Shown: piece by piece, positions 1 to 8,794 of the stretch
Position numbering within the stretch: position 1 is the stretch's first letter
Layout of the letters: each line of letters opens with the position of its first letter
Origin: Phreatobacter oligotrophus
GTDB lineage: Bacteria > Pseudomonadota > Alphaproteobacteria > Rhizobiales > Phreatobacteraceae
DNA: 64,000 bases
Direction of reading: 5' to 3'
Assembly (NCBI RefSeq): GCF_003046185.1
Contig: NZ_PZZL01000009.1
Span: forward strand, 147,340 to 211,339
Made by a program: the position numbers and the translations under genes
The notes under the pieces: generated by a model
Seen by the model: only the letters and a program-made list of their open reading frames with translations
Told to the model about the DNA's origin: nothing
Databases searched by the model: none

Positions 1-1947
1 GCCCTGCGCCGTGCCGGGGTGCCGGTGCTGTGGGGCAGCACCGTTGCGGCGATCCATGGCACGGATGGCGTGGAGGCTGTGGAGATAAGCCGCGCCGATG
101 GCGCGACCGACCGCATCGCCTGCCACACCGTCGCGCTCAACATGGGCTTCCAGCCCCAGGCGGAACTTGCCCGGCAGCTCGGATGCCGGCTCACCTATGT
201 CGATGCCGCCGCCGGCCACGTCGCCGTCCAAACGGCCGATGACGGTGCGACGAGCGTGCCGGGCATTCATGCGATAGGCGATGGCGCGGCCATCGGTGGA
301 TCGCGGGTGGCGCTGGCGCAGGGTGCGCTGGCGGCCGGCTCGATCGCGGCGAAGCTCGGCCTCAGGCCTCCTCCGGAAGCGGCCACGGCGCCCGCCGACC
401 TGGCCAAGGCCCGCCGCTTCCAGGCGGCCCTCTGGTCGCTGTTCACGCAGCCAAAATTCGACGCTGGGTCCATTGCCGACACGACCCATGTCTGCCGCTG
501 CGAGGAGGTGACCGCCGGCGCCGTGCGCGAGGCCTGCCGTACGGCGAGCCCGACGCTGGCGGCGGTGAAGCGCCTCACCCGCGCCGGCATGGGCCGCTGC
601 CAGGGCCGCTTCTGCGCCGGCCCGCTCACCCGCCTCGTCGCGGCGGAGGGCGGCCCCGCGCCCGATGTCGGCGCCTTCTTCGCGCCGCGACCGCCGGCCC
701 GGCCCGTGCCGCTTGGCGCCATCGCGGTTGAGAAGGCGGAATGGGGTGGCCACCGCCAGTCTGCCCCGCCCGCGGTCTCGCCGCGCGTGACGCTGCAACG
801 CGAGCCCTTCGGCCGCATCGACACCGATGTCGTGGTGATCGGCGCCGGCGTGGTGGGCTCCGCGGTCGCCTGGGAGCTCGCCCGCTCCGGCGTTTCCGTC
901 ACCGTCGTCGACCGGCACGAGCCCAACGTCCAAGCCTCAGGCGCCAATGCCGGCAGCCTCCACGTCCAGCTCCTCTCTTTCGATTTCGGCGCCAAGGCCC
1001 AGGCCGGCGGCCGCCCGGCGGCGGAGGTGCTGCGCATTGCCCCCGTCTCCATCCGCCTGTGGAAGGAGATCGAGGCTCTGTCGGGAGCCGATTTCGAGAT
1101 GGCGACGCCCGGCGGCGTCATGGTCGGCGAGAGCGAGGCCGACATGGCCTTCCTCGCCCAGAAGACGGCGCTGGAGAAAAGCTACGGCATCGATTCCGAG
1201 CTGATCGGCGCCAACGAGCTGCGCAGCCTCGAGCCGCTGATCGCCCCGCATTTCACCGGCGCCGCGCTCTGCCGCGACGAGGGCAAGATCAATCCGCTCA
1301 GGGCGACGCCCGCCATCGTCGCCATGGCGAAAGCAGCCGGGGCGCGGTTCGAGACCTTTGCCGGCGTCACGTCCATCGAACGCGAGGGCGCAGGCTGGCG
1401 CGTCGAGACGGAAGCCGGGACAGTGGTCGCCCGCCGCGTCGTCAATTGCGCCGGCGGCTGGGCCTCGCGCGTCGCCGCCATGGCGGCGCGGCCGATCCCC
1501 GTCCAGGGCGCGCCCCTGCAGATGATTGTCACCGAGCCCGGGCCGACAATGGTCAAGCACCTCGTCGCCCATGCGAGCCGGCACCTGAGCCTCAAGCAGG
1601 CCGATACGGGCGGCCTCGTCATCGGCGGCGCCTGGCCGGCCTCGCTCGACCCGGCGACGGGCGCGAGCCATGTCGAGATGGCGAGCATCGAGGGCAATGC
1701 CTGGGTTGCCGCGCATGTGCTGCCCGCGGCGGCGCGGCTGCGCATCGTCCGTGTCTGGGCGGCGATGAACATCAACATCGACGGCGCGCCGATCCTCGGC
1801 GAAATGCCTGGCGCGCCTGGGTTCTTCAACTGCGTGACCTCGAACGGCTATTCGCTGGCGCCGGTCGTCGCCCGTATCACCCGCGACCTCATGGTCGACG
1901 GCCGCTCAGACCTGCCGCACGCCATGTTCGGGCTCGACAGGTTCTAG
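1..1947 (+). CDS. Fused HcnB/HcnC-type FAD-dependent oxidoreductase (5' partial)
   Basis: The reading frame is open from base 1, so the N-terminus lies outside the window. The first part is the C-terminal half of an HcnB/OoxA-like pyridine-nucleotide oxidoreductase. It is followed by a BFD-like [2Fe-2S] domain, with CRC at about residue 165 and CQGRFC at about 200. After a proline-rich linker, a DAO-family FAD domain begins at about residue 277 (dinucleotide motif IGAGVVG) and runs to the end. In opine, D-hydroxyproline and glycine (HCN synthase) dehydrogenases these are normally two separate subunits; here they are one polypeptide. It probably oxidises a D- or N-substituted amino acid. The substrate is not predictable. 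The stop overlaps the convergent M20 gene by 4 bp. Confidence 0.85.
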   Translation, partial: ALRRAGVPVLWGSTVAAIHGTDGVEAVEISRADGATDRIACHTVALNMGFQPQAELARQLGCRLTYVDAAAGHVAVQTADDGATSVPGIHAIGDGAAIGGSRVALAQGALAAGSIAAKLGLRPPPEAATAPADLAKARRFQAALWSLFTQPKFDAGSIADTTHVCRCEEVTAGAVREACRTASPTLAAVKRLTRAGMGRCQGRFCAGPLTRLVAAEGGPAPDVGAFFAPRPPARPVPLGAIAVEKAEWGGHRQSAPPAVSPRVTLQREPFGRIDTDVVVIGAGVVGSAVAWELARSGVSVTVVDRHEPNVQASGANAGSLHVQLLSFDFGAKAQAGGRPAAEVLRIAPVSIRLWKEIEALSGADFEMATPGGVMVGESEADMAFLAQKTALEKSYGIDSELIGANELRSLEPLIAPHFTGAALCRDEGKINPLRATPAIVAMAKAAGARFETFAGVTSIEREGAGWRVETEAGTVVARRVVNCAGGWASRVAAMAARPIPVQGAPLQMIVTEPGPTMVKHLVAHASRHLSLKQADTGGLVIGGAWPASLDPATGASHVEMASIEGNAWVAAHVLPAAARLRIVRVWAAMNINIDGAPILGEMPGAPGFFNCVTSNGYSLAPVVARITRDLMVDGRSDLPHAMFGLDRF

Positions 1948-3203
1948 CCACACCAGTCCTTCAGGATCGCCGCCACCACCGCCACGCAGCGTTCATGGTC
2001 GGCGGCGTCCACCCATTCATCGGCAAAGCCGTTCTGGGTGAGGTTGCCGCCGAGCGGCCCGAGGCCGATGCAGGGAATACCGGCCTGCAGGATCGGCACC
2101 CGGATATCGCTCGCCGTATGGACGGGATTGACGAAGGACGGCTTGCCGACCACGGCGGTGATGGCGGTATCGGCGGCGCGGAACAGCGGATGATCGGCCG
2201 GAACTTCGGCGCCCGCGACGCCGGCGAGGAAGGCGATCTCCGGCTTCGGCAGGGCGTCGAAGGGGGCGCGCTGGAAGACCGCCTTCACAGTCGCTGCGAT
2301 CTCCCCCCGCACGTCGGCGAGGCGCTCGCCCGGCGGCATCGACACCGCGCCCTCGATCACGCCGGAGACGGCGATGGTGTTGCGCTTACCCTCGACCCCG
2401 AGCCGGGCATGGGAGACGTGGAGGTTGGTCGCACGCCCGACGAAGCCGGCGATGCGCTCATGGCGGATGCGCGCGCCGCGCGCCTGGTCCAGCTCAGCGA
2501 GGGCAGCAAGCAGCGCCGCCTGAACGGTTGCAGCGCTCACTGCGCGATGCGCAAAGGCGGTCTGACCCGGCTCCACCGTCTCCGGTGCCTTGCCGGCAAA
2601 GGAAATCCGGAACTCCACCAGGCCCGGCGTGCAGGCCTTCACCTCCGCCATGCCCATGCCGGACTCGGCGGGGTGGAGGTAGAGCGCCGCGTCGGGTGGG
2701 ACCATCCGCGCCAGCAGGGCAGCGACGCCGCGGGCGTGGCGCTTGCTCGGCGTCGAGGCGATGATGATGTCGCCCGCCGGGCGCCAGCCATCTGCCTGGG
2801 CCAGCGCCAGCCCCGAGATCATCGCAGCGACGCCGCTGAGATCGTCGGCGACGCCGAAGCCAACGATGCGGCCGTCGCGGATTACGCCGGCGAAGGGATC
2901 GACGCTCCAGCGGGAGAGATCGCCGTGCGGTTCGCCGTCGGGATGGGCAAAGAGGATGAGGCTGCGTCCGCCGCCGCTCCCCTTGAGGCGGCCCACCACG
3001 GCGCGGCGCAGGCCCGGCTGGATCGTCTGGCCGGTGGCGAATTCCTCTTTGAGGGTCACGCCGGCGGGATCGTAATCGACCGTCTCGACCGCGCAGCCGA
3101 TCGCCGCAAGCGCATCGGCGACCCGTGCCTGAACGGCCGCTTCGCCGTCGCGGCCAAGGCGGATGAGCTCCTGCAGGAAGGCAACGGGCGTTGGGCTGGT
3201 CAT
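1944..3203 (-). CDS. M20-family amidohydrolase/peptidase-like protein
   Basis: 419 residues. The overall layout matches M20 metallohydrolases: an HPDGE motif near residue 91, a VADDLSG segment for the bridging aspartate, a dimerisation domain in the middle, and a HTASDIR segment near the end. The start at ATG 3203 was chosen because homologous sequence begins there and the cyclodeaminase-like gene stops 7 bp upstream, giving an operon arrangement. The usual Glu-Glu pair after the second metal region reads Ser-Lys (STPSKRHARG), and the usual EPT segment reads LHPAES, so the catalytic centre is atypical. It could be a specialised subfamily or a binding protein. The substrate is unknown; amide or N-acyl amino acid hydrolysis would fit the neighbourhood. 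Confidence 0.8.
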   Translation of the reverse strand: MTSPTPVAFLQELIRLGRDGEAAVQARVADALAAIGCAVETVDYDPAGVTLKEEFATGQTIQPGLRRAVVGRLKGSGGGRSLILFAHPDGEPHGDLSRWSVDPFAGVIRDGRIVGFGVADDLSGVAAMISGLALAQADGWRPAGDIIIASTPSKRHARGVAALLARMVPPDAALYLHPAESGMGMAEVKACTPGLVEFRISFAGKAPETVEPGQTAFAHRAVSAATVQAALLAALAELDQARGARIRHERIAGFVGRATNLHVSHARLGVEGKRNTIAVSGVIEGAVSMPPGERLADVRGEIAATVKAVFQRAPFDALPKPEIAFLAGVAGAEVPADHPLFRAADTAITAVVGKPSFVNPVHTASDIRVPILQAGIPCIGLGPLGGNLTQNGFADEWVDAADHERCVAVVAAILKDWCG

Positions 3204-3210
3204 GCGGGCC

Positions 3211-4158
3211 TCAGGGCAGGGGATGGCCACGCCCGGTGGCGCGGGCGGCGGCGAGGATCTGGCGGGCTGCGACATTGTCCTCGAAGGCACGGCCATCCGA
3301 GAGGACGATGCGCCGGCCCTGGGCAGGCGCGCTCGCGCGGCCAACGGCGAGGTCGTCGATCCCGATGAGTGCGCGGCTCGCGACCGCATGCCCGGCCCAT
3401 TGCCGGCGCAGCCGCTCGGGATGGTCGGAGATGACGGTATCAGCGGATGCGACAAGGGCAGGGTCGAGTTCGTGCGCCTCGGGATAGAAGGGGCCGACCC
3501 CGACGAGGATGCCGCCATCCGGCAGCGGCCCGACCGGCAGCGGCGTCGCAGCCAGCGACAGGGTCACCAGGGCATCGGCCCGTCCGGCAAGGCCGGCCAG
3601 CGGGGCCGCCTCGCATCGTGCGGCGATGGCGGGCGACAGGCTGGCCACAAAGGTGTCAGCCGCCTCGACACCCCGCGAGGCCGAGGCGATGATCACCCGC
3701 TCCGCGATGTCCGTCTCGATCAGTACCCGCGCATGGGTGCGCGCCTGCAGGCCGGTGCCCACCAGCGCGATGGTCGCGTTCGTCACCCCGAGCAGGCGCA
3801 GCGCCAGCGCGGTGACACCCGCGGTGCGATAGGCCGTCAGCCTGCGGGCCGAGAGGATGGCGGCGATCTGGCCGGTGGTGGGCTCGGCGGCAATCACGAC
3901 CGCATCGATCTCGGGGCGCCCCTCGGCCGCATTGGCGGGCCGTCCCGCCAGCACCTTGGCGGAGGCGAGGTCGCCGCCGTGATCCACCGCCGGGAAGACC
4001 GAGAGATAGCCGGTCGCGCCATCCGTGCCGTCGATCCGCGCCGCGTCACGCTCGATAAAGCGGCCAAGGTCGGCGAAAGCCTGCGCCAGCCCGTCGACCA
4101 GCATCGCCGGGTCGACGAGCGCTTCGACATCCGCTTCGCCAAGCCAGAGAACCGCCAT
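3211..4158 (-). CDS. Ornithine cyclodeaminase/mu-crystallin family protein
   Basis: 315 residues. A Rossmann segment LVGTGLQARTHA lies in the middle, preceded by the SARRLTAYRTAG stretch that corresponds to the family's SA-x-RTGA motif. AKVLAG supplies the candidate active-site lysine. The family includes ornithine cyclodeaminase, imine reductases (delta1-pyrroline-2-carboxylate reductase) and alanine dehydrogenases, so the reaction cannot be fixed. Position 7 bp before the M20 gene and next to a hydroxyacid dehydratase and a DHDPS-family lyase suggests an imine or amino acid step in a catabolic operon. Confidence 0.85.
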   Translation of the reverse strand: MAVLWLGEADVEALVDPAMLVDGLAQAFADLGRFIERDAARIDGTDGATGYLSVFPAVDHGGDLASAKVLAGRPANAAEGRPEIDAVVIAAEPTTGQIAAILSARRLTAYRTAGVTALALRLLGVTNATIALVGTGLQARTHARVLIETDIAERVIIASASRGVEAADTFVASLSPAIAARCEAAPLAGLAGRADALVTLSLAATPLPVGPLPDGGILVGVGPFYPEAHELDPALVASADTVISDHPERLRRQWAGHAVASRALIGIDDLAVGRASAPAQGRRIVLSDGRAFEDNVAARQILAAARATGRGHPLP

Positions 4159-4236
4159 GGCACGGAGACTGTCACGCAGGTCCCCGGCCGTCCATGCCGG
4201 GGCGGCGCTGCCACCCCTGCGGCGGACGCGCAGGCG

Positions 4237-5964
4237 TCAGTGAATCTCGGGCTCGGGGATCTTCGCCGTGCCCTCGAGGAAGTCGAAGTCGCAGCCCTGG
4301 TCGGCCTGCCGGATATGCTCGGCCGACATCTTGCCCCAGCCGCGCGGATAGTCGCGGTCCGGCGGCGTCCAGGCGGCGATGCGGGCGGCGATCTCGGCCT
4401 CGGTGAGGTTCACCGAGATGGAGCGCGCCTCCACGTCGACGCTGATCAGGTCGCCGGTCTTCACCGCCGCCAGCGGCCCGCGCACATAGGCCTCCGGCGC
4501 CACGTGGAGCACGCAGGCGCCATAGCTGGTGCCTGACATGCGGGCATCGGAGATGCGCAGCATGTCGCGCACGCCCTGCTTCAGCAGCTTCTTCGGGATG
4601 GGCAGCATGCCCCATTCGGGCATGCCTGGTCCGCCGACGGGGCCGGCATTCTTCAGCACCATGACGTGGTCGGCGGTGACGTCGAGGGTCTCGTCGTTCA
4701 CCGCCTTGGACATCTCGTCATAGGTCTCGAAGACCAGCGCCGGGCCGGTATGCTTCAGGAGCCGTGGCTCGGCCGCCGAGGGCTTGATGACACAGCCGCC
4801 GGGGGCGAGGTTGCCGCGCAGCACGGCAAGGCCGTTCTCGGTGGAGACGGGCTTGTCCAGCGGCCGGATGATGTCCGCGTCATAGACCTGCGCCAGGTCG
4901 ATCATGTGCGAGAGCGGCTTGCCCGTCACAGTCATGGCGTCGGTGTGAAGGAGGCTCTTCAGCTGCTTCAGCATGGCCGGCAGGCCGCCCGCATAGTAGA
5001 AGTCCTCCATGAGGAAGCCGCCGGAGGGCCTGATATTGGCGATGACCGGCACCTTCCGCGAGAAGGCGTCGAAGTCGTCGGGCGTCAGCGGCACGCCGGC
5101 GCGGCCCGCCATGGCGATGAGGTGGATGATGGCGTTGGTCGAGCCCGCCACGGCCATGTGAACCACCAGGGCATTCTCGAAGCTTTTCCGGGTGAGGATC
5201 TTGTCCGGCGTCAGGTCGTCCCAGACCATCTCGACGATGCGCTTGCCGGCCATGGCGGCCATGCGGGGATGAGCCGAATCCGCAGCCGGAATCGCCGAGG
5301 CGCCGGGCAGGGTCAGGCCGAGCACCTCGGCATGGCTCATCATCGTCGCCGCGGTGCCCATCACCATGCAGGTGCCGAAGGAACGGGCGATGCCCGTCTC
5401 CATGTCGTTCCACTGCGCTTCGGTGATGTTGCCGGCTTCCTTCTCGGCCCAGTACTTCCAAACGTCCGAGCCCGAGCCGAGCGTCTTGCCCGCCCAGTTG
5501 CCGCGCAGCATCGGCCCCGCCGGCACGAAGATGAAGGGCAGGCCGGCGCTGGTCGCGCCCATGACGAGGGCGGGGGTGGACTTGTCGCAGCCGCCGAGCA
5601 GCACCACGCCGTCGAGCGGGTGGGAGCGGATCGATTCCTCCGCCTCCATGGCGAGGAAGTTGCGGTAGAGCATCGTTGTCGGCTTCTGGTACTGCTCCGA
5701 CACCGACATGACCGGGATCTCGACCGGGAAGCCACCGGCCGCCCAGACGCCGCGCTTTACCGCCTCCGCGCGGTCGCGCAGGTGAAGGTGGCAGGGGTTC
5801 ACGTCCGACCAGGTGTTGATGATGCCGATGACCGGCTTGCCCATGAACTCGTCGCGGCCATAGCCCATCTGCAGCGTGCGGGAGCGATGGCCGAACGAGC
5901 GCATGTCGCTGGTCCCGAACCAGCGGTAGCTGCGCAGATCCTTCGGCGACTTCTTGGCGGACAT
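4237..5964 (-). CDS. IlvD/Edd-family dehydratase, sugar-acid type
   Basis: 575 residues, the usual length for this Fe-S dehydratase family. Candidate cluster ligands are in NPCHLHLRDRAE, GGCDKSTPA and FGTCMVMGTAAT. The N-terminal pattern (RSYRWFGTSDMRSFGHRSR, then FMGKPVIGIINTW) resembles L-arabonate and other pentonate dehydratases more than the biosynthetic IlvD. It should remove water from a 2,3-dihydroxy sugar acid to give a 2-keto-3-deoxy acid. It lies 46 bp downstream of the DHDPS-family lyase gene, which would act on such a product. Substrate assignment is inference from similarity remembered, not from a search. Confidence 0.88.
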   Translation of the reverse strand: MSAKKSPKDLRSYRWFGTSDMRSFGHRSRTLQMGYGRDEFMGKPVIGIINTWSDVNPCHLHLRDRAEAVKRGVWAAGGFPVEIPVMSVSEQYQKPTTMLYRNFLAMEAEESIRSHPLDGVVLLGGCDKSTPALVMGATSAGLPFIFVPAGPMLRGNWAGKTLGSGSDVWKYWAEKEAGNITEAQWNDMETGIARSFGTCMVMGTAATMMSHAEVLGLTLPGASAIPAADSAHPRMAAMAGKRIVEMVWDDLTPDKILTRKSFENALVVHMAVAGSTNAIIHLIAMAGRAGVPLTPDDFDAFSRKVPVIANIRPSGGFLMEDFYYAGGLPAMLKQLKSLLHTDAMTVTGKPLSHMIDLAQVYDADIIRPLDKPVSTENGLAVLRGNLAPGGCVIKPSAAEPRLLKHTGPALVFETYDEMSKAVNDETLDVTADHVMVLKNAGPVGGPGMPEWGMLPIPKKLLKQGVRDMLRISDARMSGTSYGACVLHVAPEAYVRGPLAAVKTGDLISVDVEARSISVNLTEAEIAARIAAWTPPDRDYPRGWGKMSAEHIRQADQGCDFDFLEGTAKIPEPEIH

Positions 5965-6010
5965 GGGACGTTCCTCGGCAATCTTGTTCTGGAAGTGTCA
6001 GGCGCTTGGA

Positions 6011-6931
6011 TTATTCGGCGGCGGCAGCGGGCAGCACGCCCCAGCCTGTCATGATGCGGGTCAGCTCCGCCTTCTCCTGCGCGTTCAGCGCCGGCAGGCC
6101 CGGCAGGCGCACCGGGCCCATGGGCAGGCCCATCAGCGCCATGGCCTCCTTCACCACCGTCACATTGGCGCCGTTGCCGTACTTGGTGCGCATGTGCTCG
6201 AAACCGGCAATGGCGGTGACGCCGGCACGGGCCGTGGCGAAGTCGCCGGCCTCGAGCGCCTGCCAGATGGCGAGCGAGCGATCCGGCACGACATTGACGA
6301 GGCCAGAGGTGAAGCCGCGGCCGCCGAGCGCATAGAAGGGCGCGGCCCAACCCTCGGCGAGGCCGCAGATCCAAACCGCCGAGGTGCCGGCGGTGGCGCG
6401 CACGCAATCGGCGAAGAGCATGAGGTTGGCGCTCGCGAACTTCACGCCCGCGACATTCGGATGGGTGGCGACGCGCGACAGGTCCGCGACGCCCATGGCG
6501 TCCGAGCGGATATAGGCGACGACCGGCACGGTCAGGGCTTCGGCGATGGCGAGGATGTAGTCGGCCTGCGACTGCGGCGCGGCGAAGGGGTCGAGCGGGT
6601 GATGCACCATCACCGCGTTGCAGCCGGCGCTCGCTGCCGCGCGGCCTGCCTCGATGGCTTCCTTGAGCGAGCGGCCGATGCCGGCGGTCACCATGGCCTT
6701 GCCGGCGGCAGCTTCCGCCGCCACCGCATGGGTGCGGGCGATCTCGGCCGGCGTCATCGGATAGAACTCGCCGGTATTGCCGGCGGCAACGATGTTGTGG
6801 ATGCCGGCTTCCGCGATGGTGCGGACGATGCGCGCCATGGTCGGCCAGTGCGGGTTGCCGTCGGCGTCATAGGGCGTCGCATGGACACCGGAAATGCCGG
6901 TCAGGGTGGCCTTCACATCAATCGCAGTCAT
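6011..6931 (-). CDS. Dihydrodipicolinate synthase/N-acetylneuraminate lyase family protein
   Basis: 306 residues forming a single class I aldolase TIM barrel. Visible family motifs are GNTGEFYPMT (residues 51-60), Tyr140 in VVAYIRSD and the Schiff-base Lys164 in VAGVKFAS. The family includes keto-deoxy sugar acid aldolases and dehydratases such as 2-keto-3-deoxy-L-arabonate dehydratase. With the pentonate-type dehydratase downstream, a role in converting a 2-keto-3-deoxy acid is the most economical reading. The start overlaps the end of the gntR gene by 14 bp, so the two are probably translationally coupled and co-regulated. Confidence 0.87.
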   Translation of the reverse strand: MTAIDVKATLTGISGVHATPYDADGNPHWPTMARIVRTIAEAGIHNIVAAGNTGEFYPMTPAEIARTHAVAAEAAAGKAMVTAGIGRSLKEAIEAGRAAASAGCNAVMVHHPLDPFAAPQSQADYILAIAEALTVPVVAYIRSDAMGVADLSRVATHPNVAGVKFASANLMLFADCVRATAGTSAVWICGLAEGWAAPFYALGGRGFTSGLVNVVPDRSLAIWQALEAGDFATARAGVTAIAGFEHMRTKYGNGANVTVVKEAMALMGLPMGPVRLPGLPALNAQEKAELTRIMTGWGVLPAAAAE

Positions 6932-7625
6932 AGTCGAGATCCTTCAGGACGTCGCCGAAGACGAGGTGAACGTGCTCCCGGGCGGAGCGGAGGATGTGCC
7001 GCTTCATCCGCGTTTCGGCGAGCCGGGGATCGCGGGCGGCCAGCGCCTCGTAGATGTCGCGATGCTCGACGAAGCCCGCCTGACGCTGGCCGGGCTCGGA
7101 GAGCAGCGAGAGGCGCTGGGCGGTGTCGTACATGCGCTGGCCGTCCAGCCGGCGCTCGAGATAGTGGCAGCCGGAGGCGGCGTGGATGGCGCCGTGGAAA
7201 CTCTCGTTGAGCCGCACCAGCTCCTCGAGAGCCCCGTGGGCCGTGGCATGTTCCATCTCGTTCACGAGGCCCGAGAGGTTCGCCAGCTGTTCCATCGAAA
7301 TGGTCTTGGCGGCGATATGCGCCATCACGCTTTCGAGCGAGGCGCGTCCCAGCGCCATCTCGTAGGCCTGCCGCGCAGAGAACAGCACGTAGACGCCGCG
7401 TCGCGCCTCGATGCGCACCAGGCCCTCGCCCTCCAGCATGCGGATGGCATCCTTCACCGGCGTCGTCGAGACGCCGAGCATGTCGGCCAGCTGACGCTCG
7501 TTGAGCCGCTCGCCCGTCGGGAAGCGCCCCGCGACGATGGATGCGCGTAGTCGCTCGTGAACGTGCTCGCGCAGGCTGCGGGTGAGGATCGGGTCCACGG
7601 GGGGCAGGGCGGTGGCGGTGGTCAT
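6918..7625 (-). CDS. GntR-family (FCD) transcriptional regulator
   Basis: 235 residues. The N-terminal winged helix-turn-helix contains LNERQLADMLGVSTTPVKDA (about residues 44-63), followed by an all-helical FCD ligand-binding domain with the His-rich RLNESFHGAIH and EHRDIYEAL segments. FCD regulators typically sense small carboxylates or sugar acids and repress adjacent catabolic genes. It is the first gene of the leftward operon and diverges from the tctC gene; a perfect 18-bp palindrome lies 68 bp upstream of its start. The ATG at 7625 is chosen over upstream in-frame starts because those would place the coding region across the operator. Confidence 0.9.
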   Translation of the reverse strand: MTTATALPPVDPILTRSLREHVHERLRASIVAGRFPTGERLNERQLADMLGVSTTPVKDAIRMLEGEGLVRIEARRGVYVLFSARQAYEMALGRASLESVMAHIAAKTISMEQLANLSGLVNEMEHATAHGALEELVRLNESFHGAIHAASGCHYLERRLDGQRMYDTAQRLSLLSEPGQRQAGFVEHRDIYEALAARDPRLAETRMKRHILRSAREHVHLVFGDVLKDLDYDCD

Positions 7626-7692
7626 GGTCGGGTCCGGCGGCGGCGACGCCGCGGCATGGGGCGCCTTCTCACCACAGAACGCAAGCATCTGC

Positions 7693-7710
7693 AATCTGAA
7701 ATTTCAGATT
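7693..7710. promoter_or_regulatory. 18-bp perfect palindrome, candidate GntR operator
   Basis: AATCTGAAATTTCAGATT reads identically on both strands. It lies in an AT-rich patch of the 170-bp interval between the divergent gntR start (7625) and tctC start (7796), 68 and 86 bp away respectively. This is the expected position of an operator controlling both directions. Binding by the adjacent regulator is inferred. Confidence 0.65.
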
Positions 7711-7795
7711 TCAAATTCCAGGTTTGCATGCTAGGACCCGCGGCAAGACCGGCCCCCAGCCGGCCCATGAGGAACCGCATCCGAGGACCAGCCCA

Positions 7796-8794
7796 ATGAC
7801 CAAGCTCCCGCCCTCTGTCTCCGCCCTGTCCCGCCGCACCCTGCTCGCCGCCGGTGCCGCCGGTCTCGCGGCCCCGTCGCTCGCCCGTGCCCAGGCTGGC
7901 TGGCCGGCCCGCCCGGTCACCATCATCGTGCCCTTCGCCGCCGGCGGCACGACGGACCTGCTCGGCCGCATCCTCGCGGACCGGCTCGCCTCGCGCATCG
8001 GCGGCAGCTTCATCGTCGAGAACAAGGCGGGGGCTGGCGGCAGTCTTGGCGTCGGATCGGCTGCGCGTTCGACCCCGGACGGCTACACGCTCTGCATGGG
8101 CACGGTCTCGACCCACGCCATCAATCCCAGCGTCTACAAGAAGCTGCCCTATGACCACGTGAAGGACTTCGCGCCGCTGTCGCTGGTCGCCTCGGTGCCG
8201 AACCTGCTGATGGTCAACGTCAACATGCCGGTGCGCACCGTCCCGGAGCTCATCGCCCTGCTGAAGCGCGAGCCCGGCAAGTACAATTTCGCCTCCTCGG
8301 GCGCCGGCACCTCGATCCACATGGCGGGCGAGCTCTTCAAGCTGGAGACCGGCACGGACATCGTCCACGTGCCCTATCGCTCCTCCGGCCAGGTGACCCA
8401 GGATCTGCTCGCCGGTCAGGTCAACATGACCTTCGACAACATCACCGTCGCCTGGCCGCATATCCAGGCCGGCAAGATCCGGGCGCTCGCCACTGCGACG
8501 CCGGAGCGCCTGCCCTTCGCGCCGGATCTCCCGGCCCTCTCCGAGTTCATTCCCGGCTTCGCCGCAACGTCCTGGCACGGGTTCTTCGCCCCTGTCGCGG
8601 TGCCGGCGGAGATCTCGGCCCGCCTCTCCCGCGAGGTGCAGGCCGTCATGCGCGAGCCGGAGACGGTCGAGAAGCTGAAGGCCGTCGGCGTCACCGCCAT
8701 CGGATCGACGGAAGCCGAGTTTGCTGCCCATATCGCCGCCGAGACCGCCCGCTGGAAGGTGGTCGCGGAAAAGGCCCGCATCACCATCGAATGA
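7796..8794 (+). CDS. Tripartite tricarboxylate transporter receptor (TctC/Bug family)
   Basis: 332 residues, typical for Bug periplasmic receptors. The N-terminus carries a Tat-like signal (SRRTLLAAG, then SLARAQA). The mature part starts with the WPARPVTIIVPFAAGG hallmark, followed by GTDIVHVPYRSSG. It would bind a carboxylated solute for a TctAB importer; no tctAB gene is adjacent, which is common for this family. It is transcribed divergently from gntR, and its stop overlaps the next start (ATGA), so it forms an operon with the RraA-like aldolase gene. Confidence 0.92.
   Translation: MTKLPPSVSALSRRTLLAAGAAGLAAPSLARAQAGWPARPVTIIVPFAAGGTTDLLGRILADRLASRIGGSFIVENKAGAGGSLGVGSAARSTPDGYTLCMGTVSTHAINPSVYKKLPYDHVKDFAPLSLVASVPNLLMVNVNMPVRTVPELIALLKREPGKYNFASSGAGTSIHMAGELFKLETGTDIVHVPYRSSGQVTQDLLAGQVNMTFDNITVAWPHIQAGKIRALATATPERLPFAPDLPALSEFIPGFAATSWHGFFAPVAVPAEISARLSREVQAVMREPETVEKLKAVGVTAIGSTEAEFAAHIAAETARWKVVAEKARITIE

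Noticed and set aside
741..3368. 875-codon rightward open frame
   Set aside because: It crosses the FAD oxidoreductase gene in another frame and the M20 gene antisense; the translation is Arg/Ala/Gly-rich with no domain.
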